Assembly: GCA_003550325.1 (NCBI GenBank)
Contig: QKWP01000511.1
Coordinates: forward strand, 225,054 to 289,053
Direction: 5' to 3'
From: Gigaspora rosea
Taxonomy: Eukaryota > Glomeromycota > Glomeromycetes > Diversisporales > Gigasporaceae
DNA: 64,000 nucleotides
The notes under the pieces were generated by a model, which searched no databases, was not told the origin of the DNA, and saw nothing but the letters and a program-made list of their open reading frames with translations. Shown here one piece after another: positions 9,700-21,582 of this stretch. The translations under genes and the position numbers were made by a program. Within the stretch, counting starts at the first letter, position 1; every line of letters starts with the position of its first letter.

Positions 9700-11180
9700 G
9701 GTATAATACCAAATAGAAACTTGATAAGAATTTATTATTTATTATTATGTTTGAATATAAAGTAATGCTTGTGCCAATTATTTGTACTATTTCCAAGTTT
9801 TTTTTTTCTTTTTGGCACCAATTCCTTATAATGATTATATAATTTTTTGTCGCAACAGCAATAGAATCAATTTATTGAATTATTAGCAAAAGTTACTTTA
9901 TAGCAACAAGAGGTATTTTTTTTGTTATTATTATTAATTATATTATTATTTTTATTATTTTAAAAGATGTGTTGTATTTATTATATTCATATCAAGGTAT
10001 CAATTATCAAGGTATTAATTATCAAGGGATCGATTATTTGTTTTAAAAGCTTCGAGTATTAACATTAAAATGGCTATTTTTTGACCAGATAGAACTTGGT
10101 AAGAATTTATTGTTTATTATTATATTTGAATATAAAATAATGCTTGTACTATTTCCTAAGTTTTTTTTCTTTTTGGCACCAGTTCCTTTTATTGATTATA
10201 TAATTTAAACTTTTTGTCGCAACAGCAACAGAATCAATTTATCAAATCATTAGCAAAAGTTGCTTTACAGCAACAAGAGGAATTTTTTTTTGTTATTATT
10301 AATTATTATTATTATTATTATTTTAAATAATGTATTGTATTTATTATGTTTGTATCAAGATATTAATTATTAAGATATCAATTATTTGTTTTAAAAGCTT
10401 CATGCATTAACAATAAAATGGCTATTTTTTGAACCTAATAGAAACTTGGTAAGAATTTATTGTTTATTATTATGTTTAAATATAAAGTAATGCTTGTGCT
10501 GATTATTTGTACTATTTTTCAAGTTTTTATTGCAACAGCAACAGAATCAATTTATTGAATCATTAGTGAAAGTTGTTTTACAGCAACAGAGATAATTTTT
10601 TTATGTTATTATTAATTATTATTATTATTATTATTTTAAAAGATGTGTTGTATTTATTATGTCCGTATCAAGGTTCGATTATTTGTTTTAAAAGCTTTAA
10701 GCATTAACAATAAATTGGTGTTTTTTGAACCAAATAAAAACTTGGTGAGAATTTATTGTTTATTATTATATTTGAAAAAAAGGTGGTTTGTAGTGATTTA
10801 ATAACAATTTGTAATTGTGATAACCTTTTGTTCGTGATCTTCATTATATCACCCAAACTAACCAAAAAATCTAATAAAAAAAGATTCTATTCAACTAACT
10901 GCTGAAGCTTCAACTTTAGTTGCATTGGCTTCTCTTTTTAATAATTATGCAATTTAAATTTTGTCAGAATCAATTTATCAAATCATTAGCAAAAGTTGCT
11001 TTATAGCAACAAGAGTTAATTTTTTTATATTATTATTATTATTAATTATTATTATTATTATTATTATTATTTTAGAAGATGTGTTGCATTTATTATATTC
11101 ATATCAAGCTATCAATTATTTGTTTTAAAAGCTTTAAGTAATGCTTGAGCGATGACAAAAAAAGGTGGTTTGTACCTCAC
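9700..11180 (+). repeat. Degenerate tandem array, four units of ~310-430 bp
   Basis: Each unit holds GAATTTATTRTTTATTATTA, then CAACAGCAACAGAATCAATT, then AGCAACAAGAG, then an ATT/TTA microsatellite and GTTTTAAAAGCTT. The AGAATCAATTTAT core starts near 9,863, 10,230, 10,544 and 10,966. One frame of the core reads Gln-Gln-Gln-Gln-Asn-Gln then Leu-Gln-Gln-Gln-Glu, so the unit may derive from coding DNA. The fourth unit carries about 120 bp of extra sequence. Confidence 0.7.
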
Positions 11181-11304
11181 TGATTGTTAATTATTATGTT
11201 TGAATATAAAATAATGCTTAAGCAATGACAAAAAAGGTGGTTTGTACCTCACTAATTTGTTTATGGCTTACTCTATTTATTATAAATTATAGATAGTTGG
11301 CACC

Positions 11305-11505
11305 CATTCGAAATCACATCCAATAGAGCAATGGAGCAACATCAATGGAGATTGTTGGTATCCATTAGCTCCATTCGGAAATTACACCCAATAGAGCAAT
11401 AGAGCAATGTCAATAGAGTTCGTTGGAATCTATTGGCTTCATTCAAAAATAGAGCAATATCAATAGAGTTGTTCTCCATTTACCCCAATAGATAAATGTG
11501 ACAAC
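11305..11505 (+). repeat. 67-68 bp minisatellite, about three units
   Basis: Units start at 11305, 11372 and 11440. Each reads CATTCGGAAAT, CCAATAGAGCAAT, GAGCAATGTCAATAGAG and TTGGAATCTATTGG with changes; the third is shortened. Confidence 0.75.
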
Positions 11506-11509
11506 CCTG

Positions 11510-12200
11510 CTCTAACCCTATACCAACGAGCTTTTATTTATTGTTTTAATTTTACATTATATCTGATTTTATAAGGTGCATTACAATTTATTTTTTTATT
11601 ATTTGATTTGAAGTTTCAGATTTGGTATTTGTTTACTGCTAATTGACTACTAATATATAGAGCACTATTTTTTACTATTTTCTTTTACTTGTAGTTCTGT
11701 AGTTATGCTATTAATTCCAAACTTTCTGAAATGCCAACTGAATACCAAAATATTGTTGATTATCTTAAATAAAAAAAATACTAAAACTATTCATGGACCT
11801 GTAAAAAAATGCAGATTTGAAAGTCACTATAAAAAAGTTGAAGTAGATAATAATAGAATCTTTTACCTTTCAGCTGTTTTTAAAATAGTGAAATAGTATT
11901 TGATAAGCACCATGTAATCCTTAAATATGATGCTGGGTTGCGTCTTTTGTTACTAAAAACTTTTATGATCAATTGAATCATTGAAATTATTATAAACCTT
12001 TTTTAGCACTTTCAGAAAAAACATATTGGTTTTATACAAACTGAGTACAAGCTTATGCTAATGAGTGTTCTGTTTGTGCTATTAATTTTTCTATTAAAAA
12101 AAAATCAATATGAAATCAGTTATATCTGTGGCACTATGGCAGTACATTAAATAAATTTATGATTTTGCAAGTATTAATTATAGGTTTGCATAGTTACCTT
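11510..12200. other. No gene recognised
   Basis: A 63-codon open frame (11705-11896) is the only candidate. It has Lys/Asn-rich, weakly protein-like composition but no motif, start context or neighbour to support it. Confidence 0.3.
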
Positions 12201-12720
12201 TTGCCTATTCAAATCGTCACTTCTAGCAAATTTCAAAAATTTTCTTTTTTATCCTTGGTTGTATCTATGCCGCACTAATGCATGTAGTCAAAGATTAAAT
12301 TGCTAAACTTGTTTGATTCTTATTTATAACCAAACCCAAATTGTATTATTTAATTAAAAGATTAAATTGGTATTCGAATTGTAGCCTTTAGCAGATTTTA
12401 AAGCCTTTTTTTATTTTTTACATTATCTATACTATTTTATGCTCAAATTCAAAATTGCTTCATTTACTTGAATGTTGCTTTTAGCAGACTTCAAAAGCTA
12501 TTCAAATGCTATTCAAGATTGAATTGCTATTTGAATTGCTGTCTTTAACAAATTTCCAAAGTCACTTAAATGCCTTTCATTCTTGGCCATCCCTATACCA
12601 AATTGTTTGTATCAGAATTGATTCTGCAAATTGTAGCCTTCAGCAAATTTCAAATTACCTATAAGCCTTTTTTCATTTTTGGCTTACCTATACTAGGAGT
12701 TAAAAAGGTAGTACTGCTAG
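12200..12720 (+). repeat. Degenerate ~100-170 bp tandem repeats
   Basis: The phrase GAATTGTAGCCTTTAGCAGA followed by TTTCAAA and CCTTTTTTCATTTTTGGCTT recurs four or five times with heavy decay (near 12,215, 12,375, 12,470, 12,540 and 12,625). Confidence 0.55.
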
Positions 12721-12779
12721 GCTTCATTTGCTTTTTTCAATATATGAAATACTTGGATTTGATGTTTTTAGTTTCTTAT

Positions 12780-13480
12780 TGTAAATAGTTGTTTTCTTAA
12801 AAAAAATACAACTACATGAACCTACTGACTTTTTCTTTTTACATTTGCTTGAAACTTGTACTTTTGAATTTTAATTAATAAAATGTACAAATAATTAATA
12901 AAATGTACAAATAAGTTACAACTATGAAAAAAATTGTAAAGATTATTAATGCTACTAACTTTTTTTTCTAAAAATAATAGTCAAATAACTAATCTTTTTT
13001 TTTTGAGAAACAGTTTTTTAAAAAATACTCACTCAAATGAACTAGCCAATCTGATTATTAGATGTGTGATATATCTTATTTAACATAAATATGTAATTGA
13101 AGCACCTCATTTGAAATAAGTATTAATTGATGCACCTTATTTGATATAAGTATGTAATTGATACATCTTATTTGATATAAGATAGTAAAAAACAAAATTT
13201 CATATGATTTTACCTATTAGCCATTTTAAGCATCAGTCATAACATTTTTATGAATTCAAATATTATTAACAATTTTCAAACAGAAACTTTACAAGTATTT
13301 CAACAATTTATAATACTATAGAAAAGTGAAACAAGCTATACAAAAATTAAAATTGACTATTATAATATTTTTAATTACAAATAATAAAGAAATAATGACT
13401 ACTTCTTTGATTAAAGAATAAATTAAGAGAATAATATTTTCTAAATTTCAAACCATTTTAAAGAAATACTTAGTAATAAT
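12780..13480. other. No gene recognised; short repeats
   Basis: Contains AATTAATAAAATGTACAAAT twice near 12,875 and a thrice-repeated TTGATGCACCTTATTTGATA-type phrase at about 13,080-13,180. The last part may be the lost N-terminal end of the hAT transposase that follows. Confidence 0.4.
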
Positions 13481-13822
13481 ATTATATTTTGTTCTTTGAC
13501 TTGTGATCTGTAAATAAAACAAAATCATATAAAGTATCTTATAATTACCTGTTTATTTATTAGCAATAACTTTCAATTAAATAAAATTGTTCTTATACTC
13601 AGTTATTTACTATATCTGTATATTGCTAAAGCAATTACAAAAGCATTAAATTATATAATTGATGATTAAAAATTAACAAATAAGGTTTTTAGTATTACAA
13701 CAGATAATAGTAATAATATAGTTAAAGTTATAAAGTATATACCAAATATTGTTAAAATTTTATGCAAAGTCTGTACTTTTAATATACTATTAGAAATGGA
13801 TTACTAGATGCTAAAATTCTTA

Positions 13823-14465
13823 TCCCTTAGATTGTAACACAGGCAAATTTGCCTGCGTATTTTAAAATTTTTAATAAAATTTTAAATATTGATTTTAGCC
13901 ATATCTTTTCTAAGTAAAAATATTCTTTAAGTTTTGTTTTAGTAACTTTGTTATAAATTTTTTTAAAATCATTAGAAGACTTTAATATAATAAATGTTTA
14001 AAATTCTTGTATTGGCATTTTTACTATTAAAATTTTTCTTTAGATTTTTTCAAATTTTATATGTTCCCGTCTATAAAAAAAATCTTTACTTCTAATACAA
14101 GTCTTAATTTTTACAAGTAAATCATTAAAGTTGCAATAATGAAAGTTTGTCATCCTTTATATAAACTACAATATTGTCTTAAGAACTATAGTTCTAAAAC
14201 TAAAACTAAATAAGATCGCAGAAAAATTGTAATAAAATTTTTTAAAAAAATTTTTTCTTAAAATTATCTATTTTCAGCTTATATGTAACTATAATTTATT
14301 TTCTTATAATATAAAAACTAATTTTGCAAAAAAGTAATCCTTATTTTCAAATTTAATTGTACAAAGTTTTATTTAATTATTTTAGTATTTTAAAAAAGTA
14401 AATCAGAGCTAAAAAAGTGCAAAAACGCAGGCAAATTTGCCTGTGTTCTACTACAATCTAAGGGA
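13823..14465. mobile_element. TA-flanked MITE inside the hAT transposase
   Basis: Inverted ends TCCCTTAGATTGTA, then ACACAGGCAAATTTGCCTGC on both sides, flanked by TA (13821-13822 and 14466-14467). The subterminal GGCAAATTTGCC is itself a palindrome. Removing the element rejoins the transposase frame. 643 bp, no coding capacity; Tc1/mariner type inferred. Confidence 0.8.
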
Positions 14466-14711
14466 TAGCTTGTACCAAAAGGTTTATATTGTTTTTTACT
14501 ATACCTAAACAAACTGAGAAATTAATCGATATTCAAAAAATTCTATATCAATTTGAAAATATAATAAGTGCAGAATTTAGAACTTTATTAAAGTTAGAAA
14601 GAAATCTAATTTAAAGTAAAAGTAAAACTATAATATATTAATATTAAAGAAATAATATTAAATTTGAATAAAAATCTTAATTAATGTATAAGTAAGTCTA
14701 TATATTATAGT

Positions 14712-15938
14712 TAGAGATGGGCAAAATCGTATTTTTGCTACTATGTATGCGCATAACATACTGCATGCATACATATGCAGCATAGTTAAAATTTATTATT
14801 GGTTAATAATATCAAAAACTGATTAGTTACAAAAAATTTTCAATAAAATTTATATTAGTTAACTTATATATAAAAAGTAGCTTGAATCCTTAATAATTTT
14901 CATAGAACATAATAAAATCAAATTAAACATTTCTATTTAGTTTTTTAAAACTTGTTTATACTTATTTAATATAAACTCTACTCTAAGACTAACCTTTAAA
15001 CTTAATATAAACTCTACTTTAATATAACTATTAATCTTAACCTCTATCATATATTAAAGTTTTTATTTGAATTAATAATTAAAAAAAACAATGTGCATGA
15101 GTATTATGTTTTTTTTTTTAAAATATAAATTTAAAGTTTGGCAAAGTTTTTTTAAGGGCTGTACAAATAAATAATATGCACAGAGTAAAATCCATATTAT
15201 TAATTAAATAAAATCTACCATAATTATTATACAAAAGTGAAATCTGCTTTATGTTATAAAACAAAAATCAAAAATATAGAATTTATTTTAACCCAATAAA
15301 ATATACTTACTAGCTTGCAACTAAAAAAGTGCTTCTGCTTAAATTGGTTAGTTCATACTTTAAAACCCAATTAAATACTATTTTAAAGCACAAGAATATT
15401 AATTATATTTGCCTAAACATGTTAGCTTAAGATATTGAATTCAATAAAAACTTGCTTATAAGCTCGATTTCGAACTCTACTGAACTTTATTTTATATAAT
15501 TAAATTTAAATAATTGAAAAACTTGTATTCAGAAATTAACAGAACAAAATCATATAGTGATAATATTATTATTATTACCATATTTACTCGAAATAATGCA
15601 CATAGGCATTATTTTGAAAATTGGATTTTCTTAAAATAGCATAGTTGGTTTCAAAATAACATGTCCCGAAATAATGCACACTCCATATACTAATGTTTAA
15701 ATAGCATTTAAAAGTAGATAGAAATTAGACCTTTATCCTAAAATAATGTCATGCGTGTACTCAAAATAATGCGCATTTCCTTGAAATAACATGCAGGTGT
15801 GCATTATTTCAAGTAAATACGGTATTTTTTATTTTTATTTTATTTTTTTTGTATAGGCATTTTGATATATAGATTGTTAAACCATGCACATGCATAATGC
15901 ATGCATGCCTGCATCTATGCGCATGGTGCCCACTTCTA
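14712..15938. mobile_element. Non-autonomous hAT element (8-bp TSD ATTATAGT)
   Basis: Ends TAGAGATGGGCA (left) and TAGAAGTGGGCA (complement of right). Perfect 8-bp direct repeats ATTATAGT at 14704-14711 and 15939-15946. Subterminal regions are crowded with ATGCATGC-like words, common in hAT ends. 1,227 bp including the nested MITE at 15578-15822. It lies between two parts of the hAT transposase pseudogene and so inserted after it. Confidence 0.85.
15578..15822. mobile_element. TA-flanked MITE nested in the hAT element
   Basis: Ends CCATATTTACTCGAAATAAT and complement CCGTATTTACTTGAAATAAT, then GCACA. TA on both sides (15576-15577, 15823-15824). Internal copies of AAATAATGCACA add subterminal repeats. 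245 bp. The end sequence resembles that of the MITE at 7727-8024. Confidence 0.8.
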
Positions 15939-15964
15939 ATTATAGTGTAGTATAATTATGAAAC

Positions 15965-17110
15965 ATATGTGATTTCTGTAATCCAAAAATCAGAATCAAA
16001 TAATTTTACTATTATTTGATTCATTTTGATGATATGAATTGAATGATAGTAAAATTATTTGATTCTAATCCTGGATCACAAGATATTGATACTTAAATAA
16101 ATAAATAAAATTTTTAATTTTAATTTAATAAAACCTAATTGTAGTATATTAATAGTAGCTTTTTTTATTAAGTAAATTAATTCGTGATCCACCTAAAAAC
16201 CAGTAAAATAACATAGTAAATCATGGAAAATTTACTATTGTTTTTTGCCTTTTTCAGAATCTGGAGTTTCCCAAAGGACAACCCGATTTTTTACTAAGTA
16301 AACATCTCTTTTAAAATAAATAAAAATTGTAGAGGAGAAATTCCGGTCATAATGGCAGTTAAATCATTACAGGACAGTGGATCACGAGATATGGTCATTT
16401 TTGTCTTTGCAACTATATGGTGTAAACAAAAAAGTAAACATATAATCGCGAAGACAAAAATGTTCATATCTCACGATCCACTGGGCTAATTTTAATGATT
16501 TAACTGCTATTATGACTGGAATTTTCTCCTCTACAATTTTTACTTAATGCAAAAGAGATGTTTACTTAGTAGAAAATCAGTTTGTCCTTTGAGAAACTCC
16601 AGATTCCAAAAAAAGCAAAAAATACATAGTAAACATATCTCCACTATTTACTATGTTTTTTCACTGGTTCTTAGGCGGATCACAAATTAATTTTTATTAT
16701 TAAAACAATTTTGTCTGCAAAACAAATTTTATTTATATTTAAATTTTTATAAAAATCAGATAATTTTTTATTAATAGTCATTTTAAAAAACCTACTTTTA
16801 CTATAATAGATTCTTTTGGTAAAAAAAAGTATTTTATAAAAATCTATTAATAAAATTACCTAATTTTTATAAAAATTTAGAGTTAAGTAGAATATATAAT
16901 AATGAATAAATTGTTTTATTAATAAATGTTGATTTTTATTTAATAAAAAATTTATTGATAATGCAACAAATTATTTTTTTTAATTTTTTAAAAATTTAAT
17001 ATTTTATAACTTGTCATATAGTAATTAGAATAAATGATTCTGATACCATTCAACTTATTTCATTCAGATAAACAAAAAGCACCAAAATCTTTTGATTCTA
17101 ATTGTGAAAA
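15965..17110. repeat. Composite foldback region with GATTCTAAT...CACAAGATAT ends
   Basis: Words AATCAGAATCAAATAATTTT and ATTTGATTCTAATCCTGGAT at 15,980-16,080 recur as diverged forms at about 17,035-17,110. They may be the ends of one element that holds the foldback at 16177-16690. No coding frame. Confidence 0.4.
16177..16690. mobile_element. Long-arm foldback element, ~514 bp
   Basis: Left end TTAATTCGTGATCCACCTAA and complement of right end TTAATTTGTGATCCGCCTAA. The arms stay paired almost to the centre (GTGGATCACGAGATATGGTC against CATATCTCACGATCCACTGG), leaving a loop of about 50 bp. Contains the ACAGTGGATCACGAGATAT phrase related to the GATCAAAAGTTAT families. Target duplication not resolved. 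Confidence 0.75.
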
Positions 17111-18289
17111 CACAAGATATCATGTACATATTATAATTGGTATATATATAATAATTTGTCAATTTTTTAGCTTTTATATTTAATTTGCAATAATTATAAT
17201 CAAACGATTTTGATTTTATTTAATTGATCTCAATATGATAAACCAAATAATAACAAATATTTAATTCTAATTATTAGATTATCTGATAGCAGAAGTAAAT
17301 GTTATCTGTGTCATAATAATGATTATTATTAGTTACAAATTATTGCAAATAATTCCATGAGATAGAACTTATCATTTTTACTTAGCAATAACTTTTACAA
17401 ATTCAGTAATATAATTAGTGTGATGATAGCTACAAACTCAAAAATATATTGTTTATCTAGAAAAAATCAATCTAACAAGCAATGAATAGAATGTTATATT
17501 ATTATTAACTGCAGTATTAAGGTCTTTTGTCTAAGTAAATAAATTATTGGGAGGTAGCAAATATGCTATAATTAGTTTTATATATACTGCAATTGCTATA
17601 ATTGAGCAAGGACTTTTTTATTTAATAAAATTTCAGATAGGGATTTTGGTTCTGCAGATAATAGTTTTAAAAGGTGATATTATTTATAAAGATAAAGATA
17701 AAAATGGAGTACAACAGACTATGTATCAAATTAAAAGTGCTTATTAAATTAAAAAATTTATAAAACTATACAAATCTTGATAAAAAATAAAGTTAGCATT
17801 ATATAATACTATAATCTATTATTGGAACATACCTAGTAATAAAGCCATATTGGTAACACTTTTGTATTCTTAGTGTAAGCCTCTTTCTTTTATATTAGAA
17901 TCTCTAAAAAATAAAACCCATGAATTGCTTAAAATTAAATAAAAAGAATTACAAATTATATATAAAATATAAAAATGATAATTTTCAAAGACAATTTAAT
18001 TTTTTATTAGCTTCTATGTTCCAAAATAAATGTTATAGTTAGAAGTCTTAAATTATCTCAGAGCTCAAGAAATTTCATAGAACTAATATTCACGAATATA
18101 GTAGCATATTAATCAAAAACAGATTCTTGTATTAAGTAGATTAGCTTAAAAATATTTGGCTATTCTAGCAACTTCAACTACAAGAAAAGACTTTTTAGTT
18201 ATACTAGCAAAATATAATAATATAAAAAAATATCTACTACCTTTGAGCACCTAGTATTTTTAAAAATAATTAGCAAATTACTAATAGTG

Positions 18290-18811
18290 TATTTCTGAAT
18301 ATATATAAAACATATAATATAAAAAATTAATATACTTGATTATTAATATCCATAGTCTCTTTAGCTTGTAAATATTCAATTACAGTAGTTTCATAGCATA
18401 TGTATTGCGATTAGCACAACTATAGTTCAGTATTAGTTGTATAGTAATTGGTAATAGTTAATTTAGTTCATTAAAACTTTGTATTGCATTAATACAAAAT
18501 GGATTGTATGGTATTTTTATATATAAAAAGGTGTGGATAGCCAGTTAATTATCTACAAAATATGGGTGAAAAACTTGATAGTACTTACAGATCTTGTATA
18601 TCAAAAGTTACAACAATTAATAATGTACAATTAATAGCAGCTTTTTTACAAAATCAAAAACCACAATGTATAATTGCAATAGCATCTACAATAACAAAAG
18701 CTAATATAGTTAAAAATAATACTAGCTCAACAACTTTAAAATTTACAAAACCAAAAATCTGTAATTAGAAACAAATTGCTTATTTTTTCAATTTTATATT
18801 TTTACAAGTTT
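18290..18811. other. No gene recognised
   Basis: A 68-codon frame at 18562-18768 is Thr/Asn/Lys-rich without motif or context; coding status unknown. Confidence 0.3.
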
Positions 18812-19320
18812 TAATTATATTGCTAATAAACAATAATTTAATTTTTTGTACTTCTTTTGTTGATCAAATTTTTGCATGAAATTGTCCAATTAGATTGTCA
18901 GATTTGTCAATAGGTCAATCTTACTAGATATATTATAGTCTGTATATGATACTATATACTCTTTAACTTATACCCAAAAGCTTTTTGTTAAAAATTTTAT
19001 ATAAAGTAGTTTATAAAAATACTCAAAGTTATATTAAATATAGTTTTATTGTATAGGTAGAACAATAATAAGGTTCTAATTATACTGCTGATCAACAATA
19101 ATTTAATTTTTTGTACTCCTTTTGTTGATCAGATTCCTGCATAAAATTGTCAATTTTACTAGACATATTATAGGCTATATATTATACTGTATACACTTTC
19201 ACTTATACCCAAAGCTTTTTTTAAAAAAATTTCTTGTAAAATAGTTCATAAAAATACTCAAAGTTATATTAAATATAGGTTTACTATATAGGTAGAGACA
19301 ATAATAATAGTAATAACAAA
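18812..19320 (+). repeat. Tandem duplication, unit ~265 bp
   Basis: CAATAATTTAATTTTTTGTA occurs at 18831 and 19096. The two units stay alignable through TTATACCCAAAGCTTTTT and ACTCAAAGTTATATTAAATA. The copies are well diverged. Confidence 0.75.
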
Positions 19321-19479
19321 TAGTAATAATAATAGTACTAATGATAATATCTATAAGGTTATTATCATTTCTGAAAAAACAAGTTGTTGAGTATTCATAT
19401 AAAGTTGAAGAGTAGGCTCTTTATAAGAAGAATAGTAAATTAATAATAATAAAATAATAGTAAAAATTTTATTAAATTA

Positions 19480-19515
19480 AAATATATATATATATATATA
19501 TTTTATATATTTAAG
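19480..19515. repeat. (AT)n microsatellite
   Basis: An uninterrupted TA run inside A+T-rich sequence, after a TAA/AAT triplet-rich stretch at 19,300-19,460. Confidence 0.75.
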
Positions 19516-19749
19516 TTTCATTCAAATTGACATGTATGGTGTATGCATAGTCAACAGATCGAAAAGATGGGGTAGGCACTTTAGGGGCCCAGGTCATCAT
19601 AAGGTAAATGCTACAGTGAGTGAAAGCATGTGAAAATTAGCACTGTGATACAAGATGCAAATGAAAATCCAAATGTAAATAAGTATGATGTAAAAATCAC
19701 TTTCCACAAACAGTGCTAGCATCAACTTCTGATCAAGATTAGAACAGGT

Positions 19750-19926
19750 AGGATCCCAAAATATACATAGATAGGTCAGGTATGAGTTGGCTTATTTTTG
19801 AGGTTTTTTATACAGATCTTTTCTATTTATAGTAATTTTTGATTATTTTTGAAGTTTTTTCTGCAGATCTTTTTTTTTAGTAACTCTATAATTAACCTGA
19901 CCTATTTATATATATTTTGGGGTTCT
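19750..19926. mobile_element. hAT-like MITE, family A, copy 2 (8-bp TSD GAACAGGT)
   Basis: Ends AGGATCCCAAAATATACATA and complement AGAACCCCAAAATATATATA, each followed by GATAGGTCAGG or AATAGGTCAGG. Perfect 8-bp repeats GAACAGGT at 19742-19749 and 19927-19934. Same family as 7590-8047, without the nested element. Confidence 0.85.
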
Positions 19927-19934
19927 GAACAGGT

Positions 19935-21512
19935 AAACCACAAAGTAAGAAGGAGTAGACAACAGCTCCGTACCAAGAACTGCCATTCTACTGCATGAGG
20001 CAAGCCATTTCGCAACCTGGTCCTTTCCCTCTCCAAGCAGTTTATAAATTTTCATAATATTTCTAAGTTCAATTATTTGCAATTTCACACTGATGGCCAT
20101 CCTGTATTATTGCATTATGCAGGTGAAAAACCACTGGCCAATGCTATGTATTTTATATGCAACTGCTTACAGTGATTACTGGTGCAATTTTGGTTACTAA
20201 TTCTGGGAGTTATCTATTTTAGTTTGAATCATAACTGCTTTTGCAAGTTAATAAATGCTTATCTCCAGTATATTAGACCAGTTCATTCAAATTGTATCAT
20301 GCATGCAATGCTTTTCGATATAAATATAACTTTTGTCAAATTGGTTGAGTATTCTTAACAGAAACATTAGGATTGCTTATTCATTAATTCATGATGAGAA
20401 GTCTGCTCATCTTGAAAATTATAAGGTATTGTTGAAATCTAGAATTAGTTGTTTAAAAAATTATTGTAATAGTATGAGGTACAGAGTTGGTAAAGAATAG
20501 ATATTATTTGTATTTCTTTTTTTTTTATAATAAAGTTTTAATCCATTAATTGTTCAAATTGTTAATTGTATTAGAACACTAACAACCTAGTTTAAATTTT
20601 TGTTATTTGACCCAATTGATTGTACTAAATATTCAAGTTTTAAAGTATTGTTATAAGAATAAGTATAGTAATATAAAAATATATTCTTTGTTCAAATACT
20701 TTAAATTTTTTCAAAAATTCTTCATATTATGTATAGTACTTATTAGACTTGCTAGTACTAGGCTATATACATTCTTACAGATACTTCAAAATCAATAAAT
20801 TATTTTTTTAATTCTATAGCATGCTTTTAACAATAATTTACGTGCTATTGTATTGCTATCCAAATATTTTTTTTCAAATTTTGTTGTTGATTTCCTATAG
20901 GATAAAACATCTAATCTTTAGTTATTTTTGCTTAAACTAAAATTTTTAATTTATTATATTTTATTTATTTGTTATATTTTTTTACTACTTTGCTTTTATG
21001 AGATTTTTATTCAAAGCCCTTATTTATTATCTAATTCTTTTCTAGTTCTCTTTATAGCGTCCTTCTACTTTCAAACCAGTTAGCCCAGTAGGGTTGGTCT
21101 GCTTAGCTTTAAGTACCTAAAATTTCTCTCCTTTTAGTATATACTTTCCAAGCACTTTTTTTAGTACAATTCCAGCAGCTAGACTAATGAACCCCTTTTT
21201 TACAAGTCTTGTCTGATTTTGTTTGTTTAATTTTTTTAATTTTTATTTTGTAGTATTGATATTGTTAAAAGCTCTATATGTTATTTTACTAATTTAGAAC
21301 TTGCCAAGTAAGTTCCTGTTATTTTAATTCCTGGACTATATATACTATTAAACTTATTATAGATTTACTCTACAAAAGCTATAATATTTCTTTATATAGC
21401 AATATATAAATGCTAAATAGCTTCTAAATATACATGTCTGGTTACAGATTTGTTAATCCAACTTAGTTGCCTAAATCTAGTTAAGTAATACAAGTATGAA
21501 TTTGAAATTTAG
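19935..21512. other. No gene recognised
   Basis: The stretch 19,935-20,110 is less A+T-rich than its surroundings and has a 64-codon reverse frame (20100-19906) that runs into the MITE, so it is at best a fragment. The rest is A+T-rich without repeats I can define. Confidence 0.35.
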
Positions 21513-21582
21513 TCACTAGTGGGAATCAAACTCTTGATCAGCCACTTGAAAAGTAGCTATCAGTTCTTTTCACTAGGTTGAC
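21513..21582 (-). tRNA. tRNA-like sequence, Glu(UUC)-type, degenerate
   Basis: Read on the minus strand, a 5-bp anticodon stem GCTAC/GTGGC encloses the loop TTTTCAA, giving anticodon TTC. GTTTGATTC matches the B box except one C-to-T change, and the outer GTCA/TGAC can pair. The T stem and inner acceptor stem are mispaired and the A box is poor. It is a pseudo-tRNA or the head of a tRNA-derived SINE. Confidence 0.4.

Larger units (their letters stand above)
13490..18290 (+). pseudogene. hAT-family transposase pseudogene, split by insertions
   Basis: Three collinear pieces on the plus strand read as the catalytic part of a hAT transposase. Piece 1 (13490-13822) has Lys-Val-Phe-Ser-Ile-Thr-Thr-Asp-Asn, the usual strand around the first catalytic Asp. 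Piece 2 (14466-14614) continues with Phe-Phe-Thr-Ile-Pro-Lys-Gln-Thr-Glu-Lys-Leu. Piece 3 (about 17,450-18,290) has Leu-Leu-Gly-Gly-Ser-Lys-Tyr, then Tyr-Tyr-Trp-Asn-Ile-Pro, then the C-terminal dimerisation block with Ala-Thr-Ser-Thr and Thr-Phe-Glu-His-Leu-Val-Phe-Leu-Lys. Many stops and frameshifts. Elements at 13823-14465 and 14712-15938 plus a foldback at 16177-16690 separate the pieces. The BED finger is not seen. Family call from motif order, fairly sure; function lost. Confidence 0.75.
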
